Under the pieces are notes generated by a model that saw nothing but the letters and a program-made list of their open reading frames with translations, searched no databases and had not been told where the DNA came from. Below are positions 6,949 through 14,928 of a DNA stretch of 24,559 nt, piece by piece; position 1 is the stretch's first letter; the number at the start of each line of letters is the position of its first letter. The stretch lies in assembly GCA_002771615.1 (NCBI GenBank), contig PCSD01000097.1, forward strand, positions 1-24,559. The letters run 5' to 3'. Source of the stretch: Candidatus Falkowbacteria bacterium CG23_combo_of_CG06-09_8_20_14_all_49_15. GTDB lineage: Bacteria; Patescibacteriota; Patescibacteriia; Patescibacteriales; UM-FILTER-48-10. Made by a program: the position numbers and the translations under genes.

Positions 6949-8223
6949 TTACATGCCTTCGTATTCCCGCATAGTCAATTGGGAATCAATCTGCTTCACG
7001 GTTTCAATCACGACCGCCACCACAATCAAGAGGCTGGTTCCGCCAATCGCCAACGAGGCCGAACCGCCGTAAAAATAACGCATAATCAAAGGCAGGATGG
7101 CGATTATGCCCAAAAACAGGGCGCCGACAAAAATAATTTTATGGGTCGTGTATGCCAGATATTCGCTGGTGTGGCGTCCCGGCCGGATACCCGGAATAAA
7201 ACCACCCTGCTTCTGAAGATTTTCCGCGATCTGAGCGGGATGAAAAATAACTTCCGTGTAAAAATAGGTAAAAGCGAAAACCAGAATAAAATAAGCCAGA
7301 CTGTAAAACAATTGATTGGCAAAAGCGCGTAAAACCCATTCCGCGCCGCTCGCCAACCAGGCGGTTTTCGCGTGCAGGAAAAACTGGGCGATCATCTGCG
7401 GGAAAAGAACCACGGAAATGGCGAAAATGATCGGGATGACGCCGGCCATATTCACGCGCAAAGGCAGATGCGTGCTGGTGCCGCCAAACATCCGGTTGCC
7501 CCGGATCTGCTTCGCGTATTGGATCGGGATATTCCGCTGGGCTTCGGAAATGGTGACCACGCCGATGACGGTGATCACGGCAATGGCCGCGAAACCGACC
7601 AATTTCAGCAATTGGCTGGGGTCATATGTAACGATTACCCGCTGGACGACACTGGGCAAGCTGGCGACGATGCCGGCGAAAATCAAGAGTGAGATGCCAT
7701 TGCCGATCTTTTTTTCCGTTATCAATTCGCCGATCCACATCAAAAGGACCGTGCCGGCCGTGATCGTGATGAGCATGCCGACCAGATTAAAAACCGATAC
7801 GTCCGCGATGATATCCGCGGAGGAGCGGCGCAACAACGTAATCATTCCGAAAGCCTGGAGAAAAGACATCGGAACGGTCAGCCAACGCGTCCACATGTTG
7901 ATTTTTTGCCGGCCGGCTTCTTCCTTCTGCATCTCCTCCAATTTTGGAACAATCATCGCCAAAAGCTGGAAAATGATGGAAGCAGTGATATAAGGCCCCA
8001 CGCCCATCATCACGATGGAAAAATTTTCCATCCCGCCGCCGGAAAAAATATTCAGCAAACCGAAAATCTGATTATCGGCAAAAAATTTCTGCAAAGCCAA
8101 AGCGTCAATCCCGGGAATCGGAATGTGCGCGGCCAAACGAAAAACAACCAGCATGGCGAGGATAAAAATGATGTTCATCCTTAGATCCTTGGCTTTCCAA
8201 ATTTGCCACAATTTGTTTAGCAT
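6949..8223 (-). CDS. secY: Preprotein translocase subunit SecY
   Basis: SecY is the ten-helix channel of the general secretion pathway in the cytoplasmic membrane, working with SecE and the SecA motor. The 424-residue length is standard. Landmarks include the N-terminal plug region after RLAAHIPIPGID, the cytoplasmic loop with EAQRNIPIQYAKQ and GTSTHLPLRVNMAGVIPIIFA, the segment QKQGGFIPGIRPGRHTSEYL before helix 9, and a basic, charged end (QIDSQLTMREYEGM). It is the last gene of the spc block, 29 bases after rplO, and is followed by an intrinsic terminator. In many bacteria adk and map come next. Here they do not. Confidence 0.97.
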   Translation of the reverse strand: MLNKLWQIWKAKDLRMNIIFILAMLVVFRLAAHIPIPGIDALALQKFFADNQIFGLLNIFSGGGMENFSIVMMGVGPYITASIIFQLLAMIVPKLEEMQKEEAGRQKINMWTRWLTVPMSFLQAFGMITLLRRSSADIIADVSVFNLVGMLITITAGTVLLMWIGELITEKKIGNGISLLIFAGIVASLPSVVQRVIVTYDPSQLLKLVGFAAIAVITVIGVVTISEAQRNIPIQYAKQIRGNRMFGGTSTHLPLRVNMAGVIPIIFAISVVLFPQMIAQFFLHAKTAWLASGAEWVLRAFANQLFYSLAYFILVFAFTYFYTEVIFHPAQIAENLQKQGGFIPGIRPGRHTSEYLAYTTHKIIFVGALFLGIIAILPLIMRYFYGGSASLAIGGTSLLIVVAVVIETVKQIDSQLTMREYEGM

Positions 8224-8252
8224 ATTTTGTCTTTAATCGCGCTTAACTCAAA

Positions 8253-8690
8253 TTATCTGATTTGTCCGGATTTTTTGGCTATCTCTTGCTGAGCGCTCCG
8301 GCTGATGGATAAACCCTGGAAAATCAGCTTGCTCGCGCCCAAAAAGCCTTGTCCGAGAATTTTCACTTTGGTGTCGTTCGCGCTGATTAATTTCTTCGCG
8401 CGTAAAGACACGAGAGAAACTATTTCTCCATCATGGAATAAACGGCTGATGGCCGATAAATTCACCGCTTTGGCCTTAGCGGCCGCGGATTTGAAGCCGC
8501 GTTTTTTCGGCGTCCGTTGCAAGACCTGTTTCAAGCCCTTTTTTTTCAAACCGCTTACCCCGCTTCGCGCTTTCTGCCCTTTCAAACCCCGACAGCTGTA
8601 AGTGCCGTGTCCGGAGCTGTTACCGCGGCCGACTCTTTTCTTTTTTCGGCGCGCTTGGGGGAAAACGGTAATTTGATTAATGCTTAACAT
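8253..8690 (-). CDS. rplO: 50S ribosomal protein L15
   Basis: L15 is a late-assembly protein of the large subunit with a long basic N-terminal arm that threads through 23S rRNA. The arm is visible here as KKRVGRGNSSGHGTYSCRGLKGQKARSG, recognisable in two pieces around residues 17-45, followed by the globular domain with sites for the KILG and GASK turns. The length of 145 residues is normal. It directly follows rpsE with a 32-base gap. In most bacteria rpmD (L30) would lie between them, but no frame for it exists in that gap. Confidence 0.95.
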   Translation of the reverse strand: MLSINQITVFPQARRKKKRVGRGNSSGHGTYSCRGLKGQKARSGVSGLKKKGLKQVLQRTPKKRGFKSAAAKAKAVNLSAISRLFHDGEIVSLVSLRAKKLISANDTKVKILGQGFLGASKLIFQGLSISRSAQQEIAKKSGQIR

Positions 8691-8722
8691 ATCGCAAAAA
8701 AAATTAATTAGAGGACGCGAAT

Positions 8723-9373
8723 TTATTCCGCTTTAGCCCCTTGAGCCGGTGTTTCATTTTTTATGATTTTCGGCTTGACCGCATTGACCCCTTCCGCTTT
8801 ATCGCTTTTCTTCAGGTTGGCCAAGGCCGCCAAAGTACACTTGGCGTTGTTCAACTTGTTGTTTGTGCCCAAAATCTTGCCGATCACATTATTATAACCG
8901 GCCAATTTCAAGATTACCCTGACTACGCCGCCGGCGATTACGCCGCGGCCTTTGCCGGCCGGTTTCAGGATTATTTTAGCGGCGCCGTATTTCTGCCTGA
9001 CCTCGTGCGGAATGCTGTCTTTGACAATCGGCGCGTCAATCATGACTTTTTTGGCTTGATTGACGGCTTTAGTCACGGCCATCGTTACATCCGCGCCCTT
9101 GGCCAACCCGATGCCGATCTTGCCTTTTTTATTTCCCAAAGCCACGCAAGCGCGGAAACGCATTCTTTTCCCACCCGCCATCACCCTGGTCACACGGGCA
9201 ATATCCAAAATCCTTTGCTCAAATTCTTCAGTTTCGCCGAAGCCGGGGCCTTCCCTTCTTTTCCTGTCCCGCCCGCCTTTGTTAGCGCCGCGGCCGGAAA
9301 AATTCCGCCCCCCGCGCGCTCCTTCGGTCTGCGGTCCGCGATTAGAATTGTTTTGATTGCTTGCTTGGTTCAT
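8723..9373 (-). CDS. rpsE: 30S ribosomal protein S5
   Basis: S5 lies at the back of the small-subunit shoulder and contributes to decoding accuracy and mRNA unwinding at the entry tunnel. The conserved core starts near residue 49 (EFEQRILDIARVTRVMAGG) and contains the double-stranded RNA-binding fold with the segment GLGYA-like GIGLAKGADV and the loop PAGKGRGVIAGGVVRVIL. The 216-residue length exceeds the usual 165. The excess is a Gly/Arg/Asn-rich, probably disordered N-terminal extension of about 45 residues and a short Lys/Ala-rich tail. It follows rplR by 27 bases. Confidence 0.95.
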   Translation of the reverse strand: MNQASNQNNSNRGPQTEGARGGRNFSGRGANKGGRDRKRREGPGFGETEEFEQRILDIARVTRVMAGGKRMRFRACVALGNKKGKIGIGLAKGADVTMAVTKAVNQAKKVMIDAPIVKDSIPHEVRQKYGAAKIILKPAGKGRGVIAGGVVRVILKLAGYNNVIGKILGTNNKLNNAKCTLAALANLKKSDKAEGVNAVKPKIIKNETPAQGAKAE

Positions 9374-9400
9374 ATGGCTTAATTTAACATCCGTTAAAAA

Positions 9401-9781
9401 TTACAGCTTTAAACCTCCGGCTCTTGCTCCTTCGGCGGCCGCCTTGACCCGTCCGTGGTAGCGATAACCGCCACGGTCAAAAACCGCTTCGTTGACATTC
9501 AACTCCTTGGCTTTGGCCGCCAGCCGGCCGCCAGCCGTAAAAGCCAAGGCGATTTTTCTGGTTTTATTTTTTACTGAATCGCCATTTTCATCAACTTTGA
9601 CGGATTTACTCGTGGTCGCGGCCAAAGTCCGGCCGGACTGGTCATCAATCAGTTGAAGATAAAGATACCGAGCGGAACGAAAAACCGACAAACGAGGACG
9701 GACTTTCGTGCCCGTGACTTTTTTTCGGATTTTGGCATGCCGTCTCTGCCGGTTAACATAATTGGTATGTTTGATTGACAT
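9401..9781 (-). CDS. rplR: 50S ribosomal protein L18
   Basis: L18 binds 5S rRNA and, with L5, anchors it in the central protuberance. The protein is basic with the family words RRHAKIRKKVTGT near the start, RPRLSVFRSARYLYLQLIDD in the middle and VFDRGGYRYHGRVKA plus AEGARAGGLKL at the end. An in-frame codon further upstream at 9853 would extend the protein backwards into rplF. The ATG at 9781 (MSIKHTN) gives 126 residues, lies 10 bases after the rplF stop codon and matches the family start, so it is chosen. Confidence 0.95.
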   Translation of the reverse strand: MSIKHTNYVNRQRRHAKIRKKVTGTKVRPRLSVFRSARYLYLQLIDDQSGRTLAATTSKSVKVDENGDSVKNKTRKIALAFTAGGRLAAKAKELNVNEAVFDRGGYRYHGRVKAAAEGARAGGLKL

Positions 9782-9791
9782 ATAATTATCT

Positions 9792-10343
9792 TTATTTATC
9801 CGCACCTTTCGCGGCGGTCTTGCCGGCTTTCCGGCGGATCGTTTCTTCGGCATATTTGATGCCCTTGCCTTTATAAGGCTCCGGCTCTCTTAATTTACGC
9901 AAGCGGGCGGCAGTTTCACCGAGCAGGCCTTTGTTAATTCCGCTCAAAGTGATCAAATTGCCCGCTACGACCGCATTAATGCCTTCCGGCAAGGAAAAAT
10001 CAATCGGATGGGAATAGCCCAAATTCATAAGCAATTTTTTTTCCGCCAAGGTGGCCCGATAGCCGACGCCGTTGATTTCTAATTTTTTTTCATAACCCTG
10101 CGTCACACCCACCACCATATTGTTCGCCAGGTTGCGAAACAGACCCCACAGCGCGCCGGCTTTTTTTCCGGCCGCCGGTCCGGTCTTGATGACAATGGAC
10201 TGGGTTGAGACGATCGCTTCCACGCCGGCCGGCAGGGATATTTTTAATTCGCCTTTGGGACCCTTGACCGCCAATTCGTTCCCACGCACTTCGGCGCTGG
10301 TATTGGCGGGCAGATTAATTGGCAATTTTCCGATCCGTGACAT
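9792..10343 (-). CDS. rplF: 50S ribosomal protein L6
   Basis: L6 lies near the base of the L7/L12 stalk by the sarcin-ricin loop and helps form the factor-binding site. It has the duplicated alpha/beta fold. The start MSRIGKLPINLPA and the C-terminal signature LRKLREPEPYKGKGIKYAEE with the following KAGK are diagnostic. At 183 residues the length is typical, with a short Lys/Ala tail. It follows rpsH by 24 bases. Confidence 0.96.
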   Translation of the reverse strand: MSRIGKLPINLPANTSAEVRGNELAVKGPKGELKISLPAGVEAIVSTQSIVIKTGPAAGKKAGALWGLFRNLANNMVVGVTQGYEKKLEINGVGYRATLAEKKLLMNLGYSHPIDFSLPEGINAVVAGNLITLSGINKGLLGETAARLRKLREPEPYKGKGIKYAEETIRRKAGKTAAKGADK

Positions 10344-10367
10344 ATGTTTAATTGACTGCTTACTGGC

Positions 10368-10784
10368 TTAATAAATTTCGCAGATGACCTCTCCGCCCAA
10401 ACCGTTCTTTTTTGCCTCCCGGTTCGTCATGATACCCTGGGAAGTGGAAATAATCGCAAAACCGAGATTGTTCAGAACACGCGGCAGTTCGCTTTTGCCG
10501 GCATAATATCTGGCCCCCGGCTTGCTAATCCGCTTCAGCAGACTGATCGCCGGCCGCCCGCTTTTTTTGTAACGCAAACCAAGGCGCAAAATATCATAGG
10601 AGGCGGACTGGTTTTTCAGAAAAGCCATTTTTTCCACGGATACCCGCTTGATCATGCCTTCCCGCTCCAAAATCTTGGCGATTTGCAACTTGATCTTGCT
10701 CATCGGCACGACCACCTCCTGCTTACCGGCGGCCAAACCGTTCCGTAAACGGCTTAACATGTCTGCGATTGGATCTGTCATCAT
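10368..10784 (-). CDS. rpsH: 30S ribosomal protein S8
   Basis: S8 is a primary 16S rRNA-binding protein that organises the central domain and, in Escherichia coli, represses the spc operon by binding the rplE region. The start TDPIADMLSRLRNG and the C-terminal RNA-binding block with SKPGARYYAG, LPRVLNNLGFAIISTSQGIMT and AKKNGLGGEVICEIY are characteristic. Two ATG codons follow each other (10784 and 10781), and either could be used. The length of 138 residues is normal. Confidence 0.95.
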   Translation of the reverse strand: MMTDPIADMLSRLRNGLAAGKQEVVVPMSKIKLQIAKILEREGMIKRVSVEKMAFLKNQSASYDILRLGLRYKKSGRPAISLLKRISKPGARYYAGKSELPRVLNNLGFAIISTSQGIMTNREAKKNGLGGEVICEIY

Positions 10785-10821
10785 ATATTTAATAATTTAA
10801 TTCTTTATCCGGCCGCCGATA

Positions 10822-11007
10822 TTACCAACTGGAGCGGGTAATACCCGGCAGTTCGCCCTTTTCCGCCAATTCGCGGAAACAAATGCGGCAAAGATTAAAA
10901 TCCCGCATGTAACCATGGTTGCGCCCGCAACGCCAGCATCGTCTGATAATCCGGGTGGAAAATTTCGGCCTCTTTTTGGATTTTACGATCATTGCAGTTC
11001 TTGCCAT
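10822..11007 (-). CDS. rpsN: 30S ribosomal protein S14, zinc-binding form
   Basis: S14 sits in the head of the small subunit near S3 and S10. This is the short zinc-binding form (61 residues) with cysteines at 24, 27, 40 and 43 in CWRCGRNHGYMRDF and LCRICFRE, followed by the conserved end LPGITRSSW. The zinc form is called type Z and is usual in bacteria with a single copy that do not carry the zinc-independent paralogue. It lies between rplE and rpsH, 12 bases after the former. Confidence 0.96.
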   Translation of the reverse strand: MARTAMIVKSKKRPKFSTRIIRRCWRCGRNHGYMRDFNLCRICFRELAEKGELPGITRSSW

Positions 11008-11019
11008 AGATATGAATGA

Positions 11020-11556
11020 TTACATTTTAAACGGAAAACCGAGCAAACGGAATAATTCTTGCCCTTCTTTGGCATTTTTGGCCGTAGTGAAAAAACATAT
11101 TTCCAAACCATGCAAACTGTCAATTTCATCCGCTTTGATTTCCGGAAAAGCAATGTGCTCTTTGAGGCCGACTGTCATGGATCCGGTCCGATCAACCAGC
11201 TCTTTGGGCAAACCGCGGAAGTCCCGCACGCGCGCGAAAACAATCTTCACCAGCTTTTCGGTAAAATCAAACATCCGCTGGCCGCGCAAAGTTACTTTCG
11301 CGCCGATGACCATGCCTTCGCGCACCTTGAAAGCGGAAATTGATTTGCGGGCTTTGGTCAAAACCGGTTTCTGGCCGGAAATCTTTTCCAAAGTGCCGGC
11401 AATTTTGTCGATCTGCGCTTTTTCTTTAGCCTGGCGCCCGAACCCCACGTTAATGACCACCTTGCATAATTTCGGCACGGCCATCCGGTTCGGATAATGG
11501 AATTTTTCCGTCAAGGCCGGTCTAATCTCTTTTTGGTAATATTCTTTTAATCTCAT
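11020..11556 (-). CDS. rplE: 50S ribosomal protein L5
   Basis: L5 binds 5S rRNA and contacts the P-site tRNA at the central protuberance. Diagnostic words are YPNRMAVPKLCKVVINVGFG near the start, the KARKSISAFKVREGMVIGAKVTLRG segment in the centre and the region FPEIKADEID near the end. A TTG at 11580 is in frame but overlaps the end of rplX. The ATG at 11556 (MRLKEYYQKEI) matches the family start and gives 178 residues, so it is chosen, leaving a 16-base gap after rplX. Confidence 0.95.
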   Translation of the reverse strand: MRLKEYYQKEIRPALTEKFHYPNRMAVPKLCKVVINVGFGRQAKEKAQIDKIAGTLEKISGQKPVLTKARKSISAFKVREGMVIGAKVTLRGQRMFDFTEKLVKIVFARVRDFRGLPKELVDRTGSMTVGLKEHIAFPEIKADEIDSLHGLEICFFTTAKNAKEGQELFRLLGFPFKM

Positions 11557-11572
11557 ATGGATTTTTTGCTCA

Positions 11573-11917
11573 TTAATCAATCGCTTGTTCGCAATGACGG
11601 CAATAACGCCTTTTACGAGCCGATTTCTTGTCCGCTTCTTCTTTTTCCTGGCCGGAACCGGTTTTGAAAATCGGTTTGGTCGGCCGGCCGCATTTCGGAC
11701 ACACTAGCATCGCATTGGAAATGGTCAAAGGCGCGGGAAATTCAATCCTCTGCCCCTTTTCGCCTTGCCGGCGCGGGCGCAGATGCTTAATCAGCAAGTT
11801 TAATCCTTCCACGCTAACTTTTCTCTCGCGTGGAAAAACCTGCAAAACCTTACCGGTCTTGCCCCGATCCTTGCCGCCGATGATTTTTACCTTGTCGCCC
11901 TTTTTGATATTTTTCAT
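11573..11917 (-). CDS. rplX: 50S ribosomal protein L24 with zinc ribbon
   Basis: L24 is an assembly-initiating protein of the large subunit near the tunnel exit. The KOW motif is at residues 5-32 (GDKVKIIGGKDRGKTGKV). The C-terminal half holds two CxxC pairs, CPKC (73-76) and CRHC (106-109), making a likely zinc ribbon as in many bacterial L24 proteins. The spacer between the pairs is enlarged by a Glu/Lys-rich insertion of about 15 residues. Length is 114 residues. Confidence 0.95.
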   Translation of the reverse strand: MKNIKKGDKVKIIGGKDRGKTGKVLQVFPRERKVSVEGLNLLIKHLRPRRQGEKGQRIEFPAPLTISNAMLVCPKCGRPTKPIFKTGSGQEKEEADKKSARKRRYCRHCEQAID

Positions 11918-11931
11918 AAAATAGAAATATT

Positions 11932-12303
11932 TTACAAAACTTCCGGTGCGAGTGACGCGATTTTGGCAAATCCGGCCCGCCTGACTTCTCTGGCCACCGG
12001 TCCGAAAATCCGGCTCGCGCGCGGTTCTTTTTTTTCTTTATCAATCAAAACGCAAGCATTGTCGCTGAACCGGACATAAGTGCCGTCGCTCCGCCGGATT
12101 TCTTTCTTGGTGCGGACGATGACGGCCCTCACGACATCGCCTTTTTTGACCGCGGCGTGCGGTACCGCTTCTTTGACCGCGGCGGTGATAATTTCGCCGA
12201 TGTGGGCGTAGCGTTTTTTATATCCGCCCAATAAGCCAATACACTGGACCGTCTTGGCGCCGGAATTGTCCGCAACTTTCAGATAAGTTTGGACTTGGAT
12301 CAT
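11932..12303 (-). CDS. rplN: 50S ribosomal protein L14
   Basis: L14 is a beta-barrel protein at the subunit interface that makes bridges to the small subunit and is the docking site of RsfS. The start MIQVQTYLKVADNSGAKTVQ, the central VKKGDVVRAVIVRTKKEIRR and the end FGPVAREVRRAGFAKIASLA are all classic. The 123-residue length is exactly usual. It follows rpsQ by 6 bases. Confidence 0.97.
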   Translation of the reverse strand: MIQVQTYLKVADNSGAKTVQCIGLLGGYKKRYAHIGEIITAAVKEAVPHAAVKKGDVVRAVIVRTKKEIRRSDGTYVRFSDNACVLIDKEKKEPRASRIFGPVAREVRRAGFAKIASLAPEVL

Positions 12304-12309
12304 ATTTTT

Positions 12310-12573
12310 TTATTGAGGGTAAATTACTCGCCAGCGCTTGTCTTTGGAAATCGGCCGGCAAGCGATGAACTGCACGTGATCGCCTTCTTTAAATTGGCCG
12401 CGCTCGTCGTGGACCTTATATTTTTTTCGGACTTGGTACTGTTTCGGATATTTCGGGTGTTTTTTAACGCTCGCAACCACCGCCACAATGGTTTTGGACA
12501 TCTTGGCGCTGGTGACCAGGCCGGTCATTTTTTTCGGCCCGGGCGCAACGGTTGTTTCCATCTGTTTATTCAT
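12310..12573 (-). CDS. rpsQ: 30S ribosomal protein S17
   Basis: S17 is an OB-fold primary binder of 16S rRNA in the small-subunit body. The family pattern is visible in GLVTSAKMSKTIVAVV, the hinge KHPKYPKQYQVRKKYKVHDE, and FKEGDHVQFIACRPISKDKR with the ending WRVI. The length of 87 residues is normal. It lies 6 bases after rpmC. Confidence 0.95.
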   Translation of the reverse strand: MNKQMETTVAPGPKKMTGLVTSAKMSKTIVAVVASVKKHPKYPKQYQVRKKYKVHDERGQFKEGDHVQFIACRPISKDKRWRVIYPQ

Positions 12574-12579
12574 ATTTGT

Positions 12580-12810
12580 CTATTTATCAGATGACTTAAC
12601 TTCTTGCTGAGCTTCGGCCCGGTCATTTTTTTTCGCGCGCAACAGCATCAGAATCTGGGCGATGGCCTGGCGCGTCTTTCTGATTTGCCGGATATCTTTT
12701 AGCTGTTTGTTCGCGTCTTTGAAACGAAGGTCGCGCAAAACTTCCCGCTGTTCCAAAAGCATTTTTTGCAGCTCATCCGCATGCTTATTTTTAATTTCTT
12801 GGTAATTCAT
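12580..12810 (-). CDS. rpmC: 50S ribosomal protein L29
   Basis: L29 is a two-helix protein near the tunnel exit that helps form the docking area for trigger factor and SRP. The helical hairpin is seen in YQEIKNKHADELQKMLLEQR, LRDLRF and the stretch DIRQIRKTRQAIAQI. A GTG at 12822 is in frame, but the ATG at 12810 (MNYQEIKNK) matches the family start. The 76-residue length includes a charged C-terminal tail of about 12 residues (KKNDRAEAQQEVKSSDK). Confidence 0.93.
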   Translation of the reverse strand: MNYQEIKNKHADELQKMLLEQREVLRDLRFKDANKQLKDIRQIRKTRQAIAQILMLLRAKKNDRAEAQQEVKSSDK

Positions 12811-12826
12811 ATTGATAATCACCGGC

Positions 12827-13228
12827 TTAACGCCTAATGATGAGTTTGCATTTAATCGGCATCTTGTAAGCCGCCATATTCAGCGCTTCTTCGGCCTGGC
12901 TGGCCACAACGCCGTCTATCTCAAAAAGAATCATGCCGGGCTTGACAACCGCCACATAATGATCAACCGCACCCTTGCCTTTGCCCATCGGAATTTCCCC
13001 GCCTTTCTTGGTAACCGGCTTATCCGGAAAAATCCTAATCCAGATTTTGCCGCCTTTCCGGATGTAGCGGGATAAAACCTTGCGGGCGGATTCAATCTGG
13101 CGGGAATTAACCCAGCACGCCTCCACGCTTTTCAACCCGTGACTGCCGAAACTCAAAGTGTTGCGCCGACTGGCCTGGCCGCCCCTTTTGCCTTTATGCG
13201 ATTTGCGATATTTGGTTTTTTTTGGCAT
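12827..13228 (-). CDS. rplP: 50S ribosomal protein L16
   Basis: L16 lies near the A-site tRNA elbow and is needed for the final maturation of the large subunit. Landmarks are the start MPKKTKYRKSHKGKRGG, then ARKVLSRYIRKGGKIWIRIF, DKPVTKKGGEIPMGKGKG and VAVVKPGMILFEIDGV. The ATG at 13228 fits the family (133 residues). A second ATG two codons upstream at 13234 is possible and would carry the common AATATG context. It precedes rpmC as usual. Confidence 0.96.
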   Translation of the reverse strand: MPKKTKYRKSHKGKRGGQASRRNTLSFGSHGLKSVEACWVNSRQIESARKVLSRYIRKGGKIWIRIFPDKPVTKKGGEIPMGKGKGAVDHYVAVVKPGMILFEIDGVVASQAEEALNMAAYKMPIKCKLIIRR

Positions 13229-13269
13229 TAACATATTTTTTCCGCTGAAACCGAAATTCTTTTATGCTT

Positions 13270-13944
13270 TTATGAACGGAGGGAGGATTTTTTCTCGCTC
13301 CGCTCGAAAACTTCGCCTTTATAAATCCAGACTTTGACGCCGATCGTGCCATAGGTGGTGAAAGCCGTACCCCGCGCGTAGTCTATGTCGGCCCGCAGGG
13401 TATGCAGGGGAACCTTGCCGACCGTCAGCATTTCTTCCCGGGCGATTTCCGCGCCGTTCAAACGGCCGCTGATAATTATTTTCGTGCCCAAAGCGCCTGC
13501 TCGTTCCACGCGCCCGATGCCCTGCTTCATTGCGCGTCGGAAAGGGATTCTTTTTTCAATATCGGCGATAATGGATTGGGTAACGATCTGGGCGCTCAGA
13601 TTCGGCCGGTCGAATTCCACGATATTCAAAGCGATGTTGCCCGGACGGTATTTCTTGAGATAAGCGCGATGGACTTTCTTTTTTAATTCTTCAATGCCAT
13701 TTCCGCCGCGTCCGATAATCATGCCCGGCTTGGCGGAATGGATGATGATGGTAATCCGATTGGCGCTCCGCTCAATTTCCACGCGATCCACGCTCGCCTC
13801 TTTTAATTCCCGCATCAGAAAACGCCTGACCTGGACATCTTCCTGCAATTTCTTCCGGTAATTCTCACCGGCGCCGAACCATTTTGAAGTCCAAGTTTTA
13901 TTGATGCCCAGCCGGAAAATCTTTGGATTGATTTTTTTACCCAT
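13270..13944 (-). CDS. rpsC: 30S ribosomal protein S3
   Basis: S3 forms part of the mRNA entry channel with S4 and S5 and has helicase-like activity there. The start GKKINPKIFRLGINKTWTSK, the KH domain with GMIIGRGGNGIEELKKKV (about residues 75-95) and the C-terminal domain with RRAMKQGIGRVERAGALG and the ending GVKVWIYKGE are diagnostic. The 224-residue length is normal. It follows rplV by 8 bases. Confidence 0.97.
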   Translation of the reverse strand: MGKKINPKIFRLGINKTWTSKWFGAGENYRKKLQEDVQVRRFLMRELKEASVDRVEIERSANRITIIIHSAKPGMIIGRGGNGIEELKKKVHRAYLKKYRPGNIALNIVEFDRPNLSAQIVTQSIIADIEKRIPFRRAMKQGIGRVERAGALGTKIIISGRLNGAEIAREEMLTVGKVPLHTLRADIDYARGTAFTTYGTIGVKVWIYKGEVFERSEKKSSLRS

Positions 13945-13952
13945 ATGGTTAT

Positions 13953-14540
13953 TTAACCTGATTTACGTTGAAAAAGTTTACCCACAAAGCCGCGCGCGCC
14001 TTGGCCTTCAATCTTCCGATGTTTGCCCTTGCCGACGGAGCGCGGATCAATGATCGTTTTGCCTTTTTCTCCCGGATCGGCCGGTTTGCCCTCCTGGGCC
14101 GTTTTTTCTTCTTCGTCTTTGATCAGCACGCCTTCTTCTTCTTTGGGGCGGTAATCCAAACGGACCGGAGCGGCCACTTTGGCAATTTTTTTCCGCCCGC
14201 CCTGCTCGACAATTTCCGCCAGGACCACAGTCAAGTGGCTCATTCTTTTTTTGATGGGAGTAGCGCGGCCTTGCGCGCGAGGCAACCAGCGGTCAAGGAC
14301 CGGACCGCCGTCCACCATGATGGTTTTGATATATAAATTATCCTTGTTCAGCTCAAAATTATGCTCTGCGCCGGCCACGGCGCTATTAATCAGTTTCAGG
14401 ATCGGACCGGCGGCGATTTTGTTAATATTACGCAACTGATCCAGCGCAGCCAAAACCGGCTGTTTGCGCACCAAATCCGCGACCAGTCTGACTTTCCGGG
14501 GCGCCTGATGGATATATTTTGCTTTTACTTTGATTTCCAT
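13953..14540 (-). CDS. rplV: 50S ribosomal protein L22 with a long C-terminal tail
   Basis: L22 lines the narrowest part of the nascent-peptide tunnel with a beta-hairpin and touches all 23S rRNA domains. The core occupies residues 1-113, from KAKYIHQAPRKVRLVADLVR through the tunnel hairpin near WLPRAQGRATPIKKRMSH. Ordinary L22 ends at about 110-115 residues. Here an 80-residue charged tail follows, with a basic motif DPRSVGKGKHR (165-175) and the ending FVGKLFQRKSG (185-195). I recall similar endings in Parcubacteria L22, but could not check. A longer open frame to 14690 runs into rpsS and lacks homology, so the ATG at 14540 is chosen. It begins 10 bases after rpsS. Confidence 0.95.
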   Translation of the reverse strand: MEIKVKAKYIHQAPRKVRLVADLVRKQPVLAALDQLRNINKIAAGPILKLINSAVAGAEHNFELNKDNLYIKTIMVDGGPVLDRWLPRAQGRATPIKKRMSHLTVVLAEIVEQGGRKKIAKVAAPVRLDYRPKEEEGVLIKDEEEKTAQEGKPADPGEKGKTIIDPRSVGKGKHRKIEGQGARGFVGKLFQRKSG

Positions 14541-14550
14541 AGATGAAAAT

Positions 14551-14886
14551 TTACTTGGCGGACTTGCTTTTCTGCTGACCCGCCGGCGCGACCGGCGCGG
14601 GCCCTTTCCCCTTTGATTGTTCTTTGGCCATCCGGCCGCCGTGCCCGATAAATTTGCGCGTGGGGGAAAATTCTCCCAAACGATGTCCAACCATATTCTC
14701 TTCTATATAGACGGGCAAATGGGCCTTGCCATTATGCACGCCGATCGTGAAACCGACCATTTCCGGAGTGATAGAACAGGCCCGATCCCAAGTCTTCAGG
14801 ATTGTTTTGTCTCCCGGTTTCAAATCTTTCACTTTTTTCAACAGCCGGTCGTTAATATATGGTCCTTTTTTTACTGATCTGCTCAT
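14551..14886 (-). CDS. rpsS: 30S ribosomal protein S19
   Basis: S19 is in the head of the small subunit and bridges to the large subunit with S13. The start SRSVKKGPYINDRLLKKV, the segment TWDRACSITPEMVGFTIGVH and the end HRLGEFSPTRKFIGHGG are all conserved. The usual length is about 92 residues. This one has 111, the extra being a Lys/Pro/Ala-rich tail from about residue 92. It follows rplB by 42 bases. Confidence 0.96.
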   Translation of the reverse strand: MSRSVKKGPYINDRLLKKVKDLKPGDKTILKTWDRACSITPEMVGFTIGVHNGKAHLPVYIEENMVGHRLGEFSPTRKFIGHGGRMAKEQSKGKGPAPVAPAGQQKSKSAK

Positions 14887-14928
14887 ATTGATAATTTTTT
14901 ACGCCTTCCGTTGGTATTGGTCGGCGGC

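Noticed and set aside
14541..14690. N-terminal extension of L22 by 50 residues
   Set aside because: The frame is open further upstream, but it overlaps rpsS, has no family similarity, and the internal ATG at 14540 begins exactly at the conserved L22 start.
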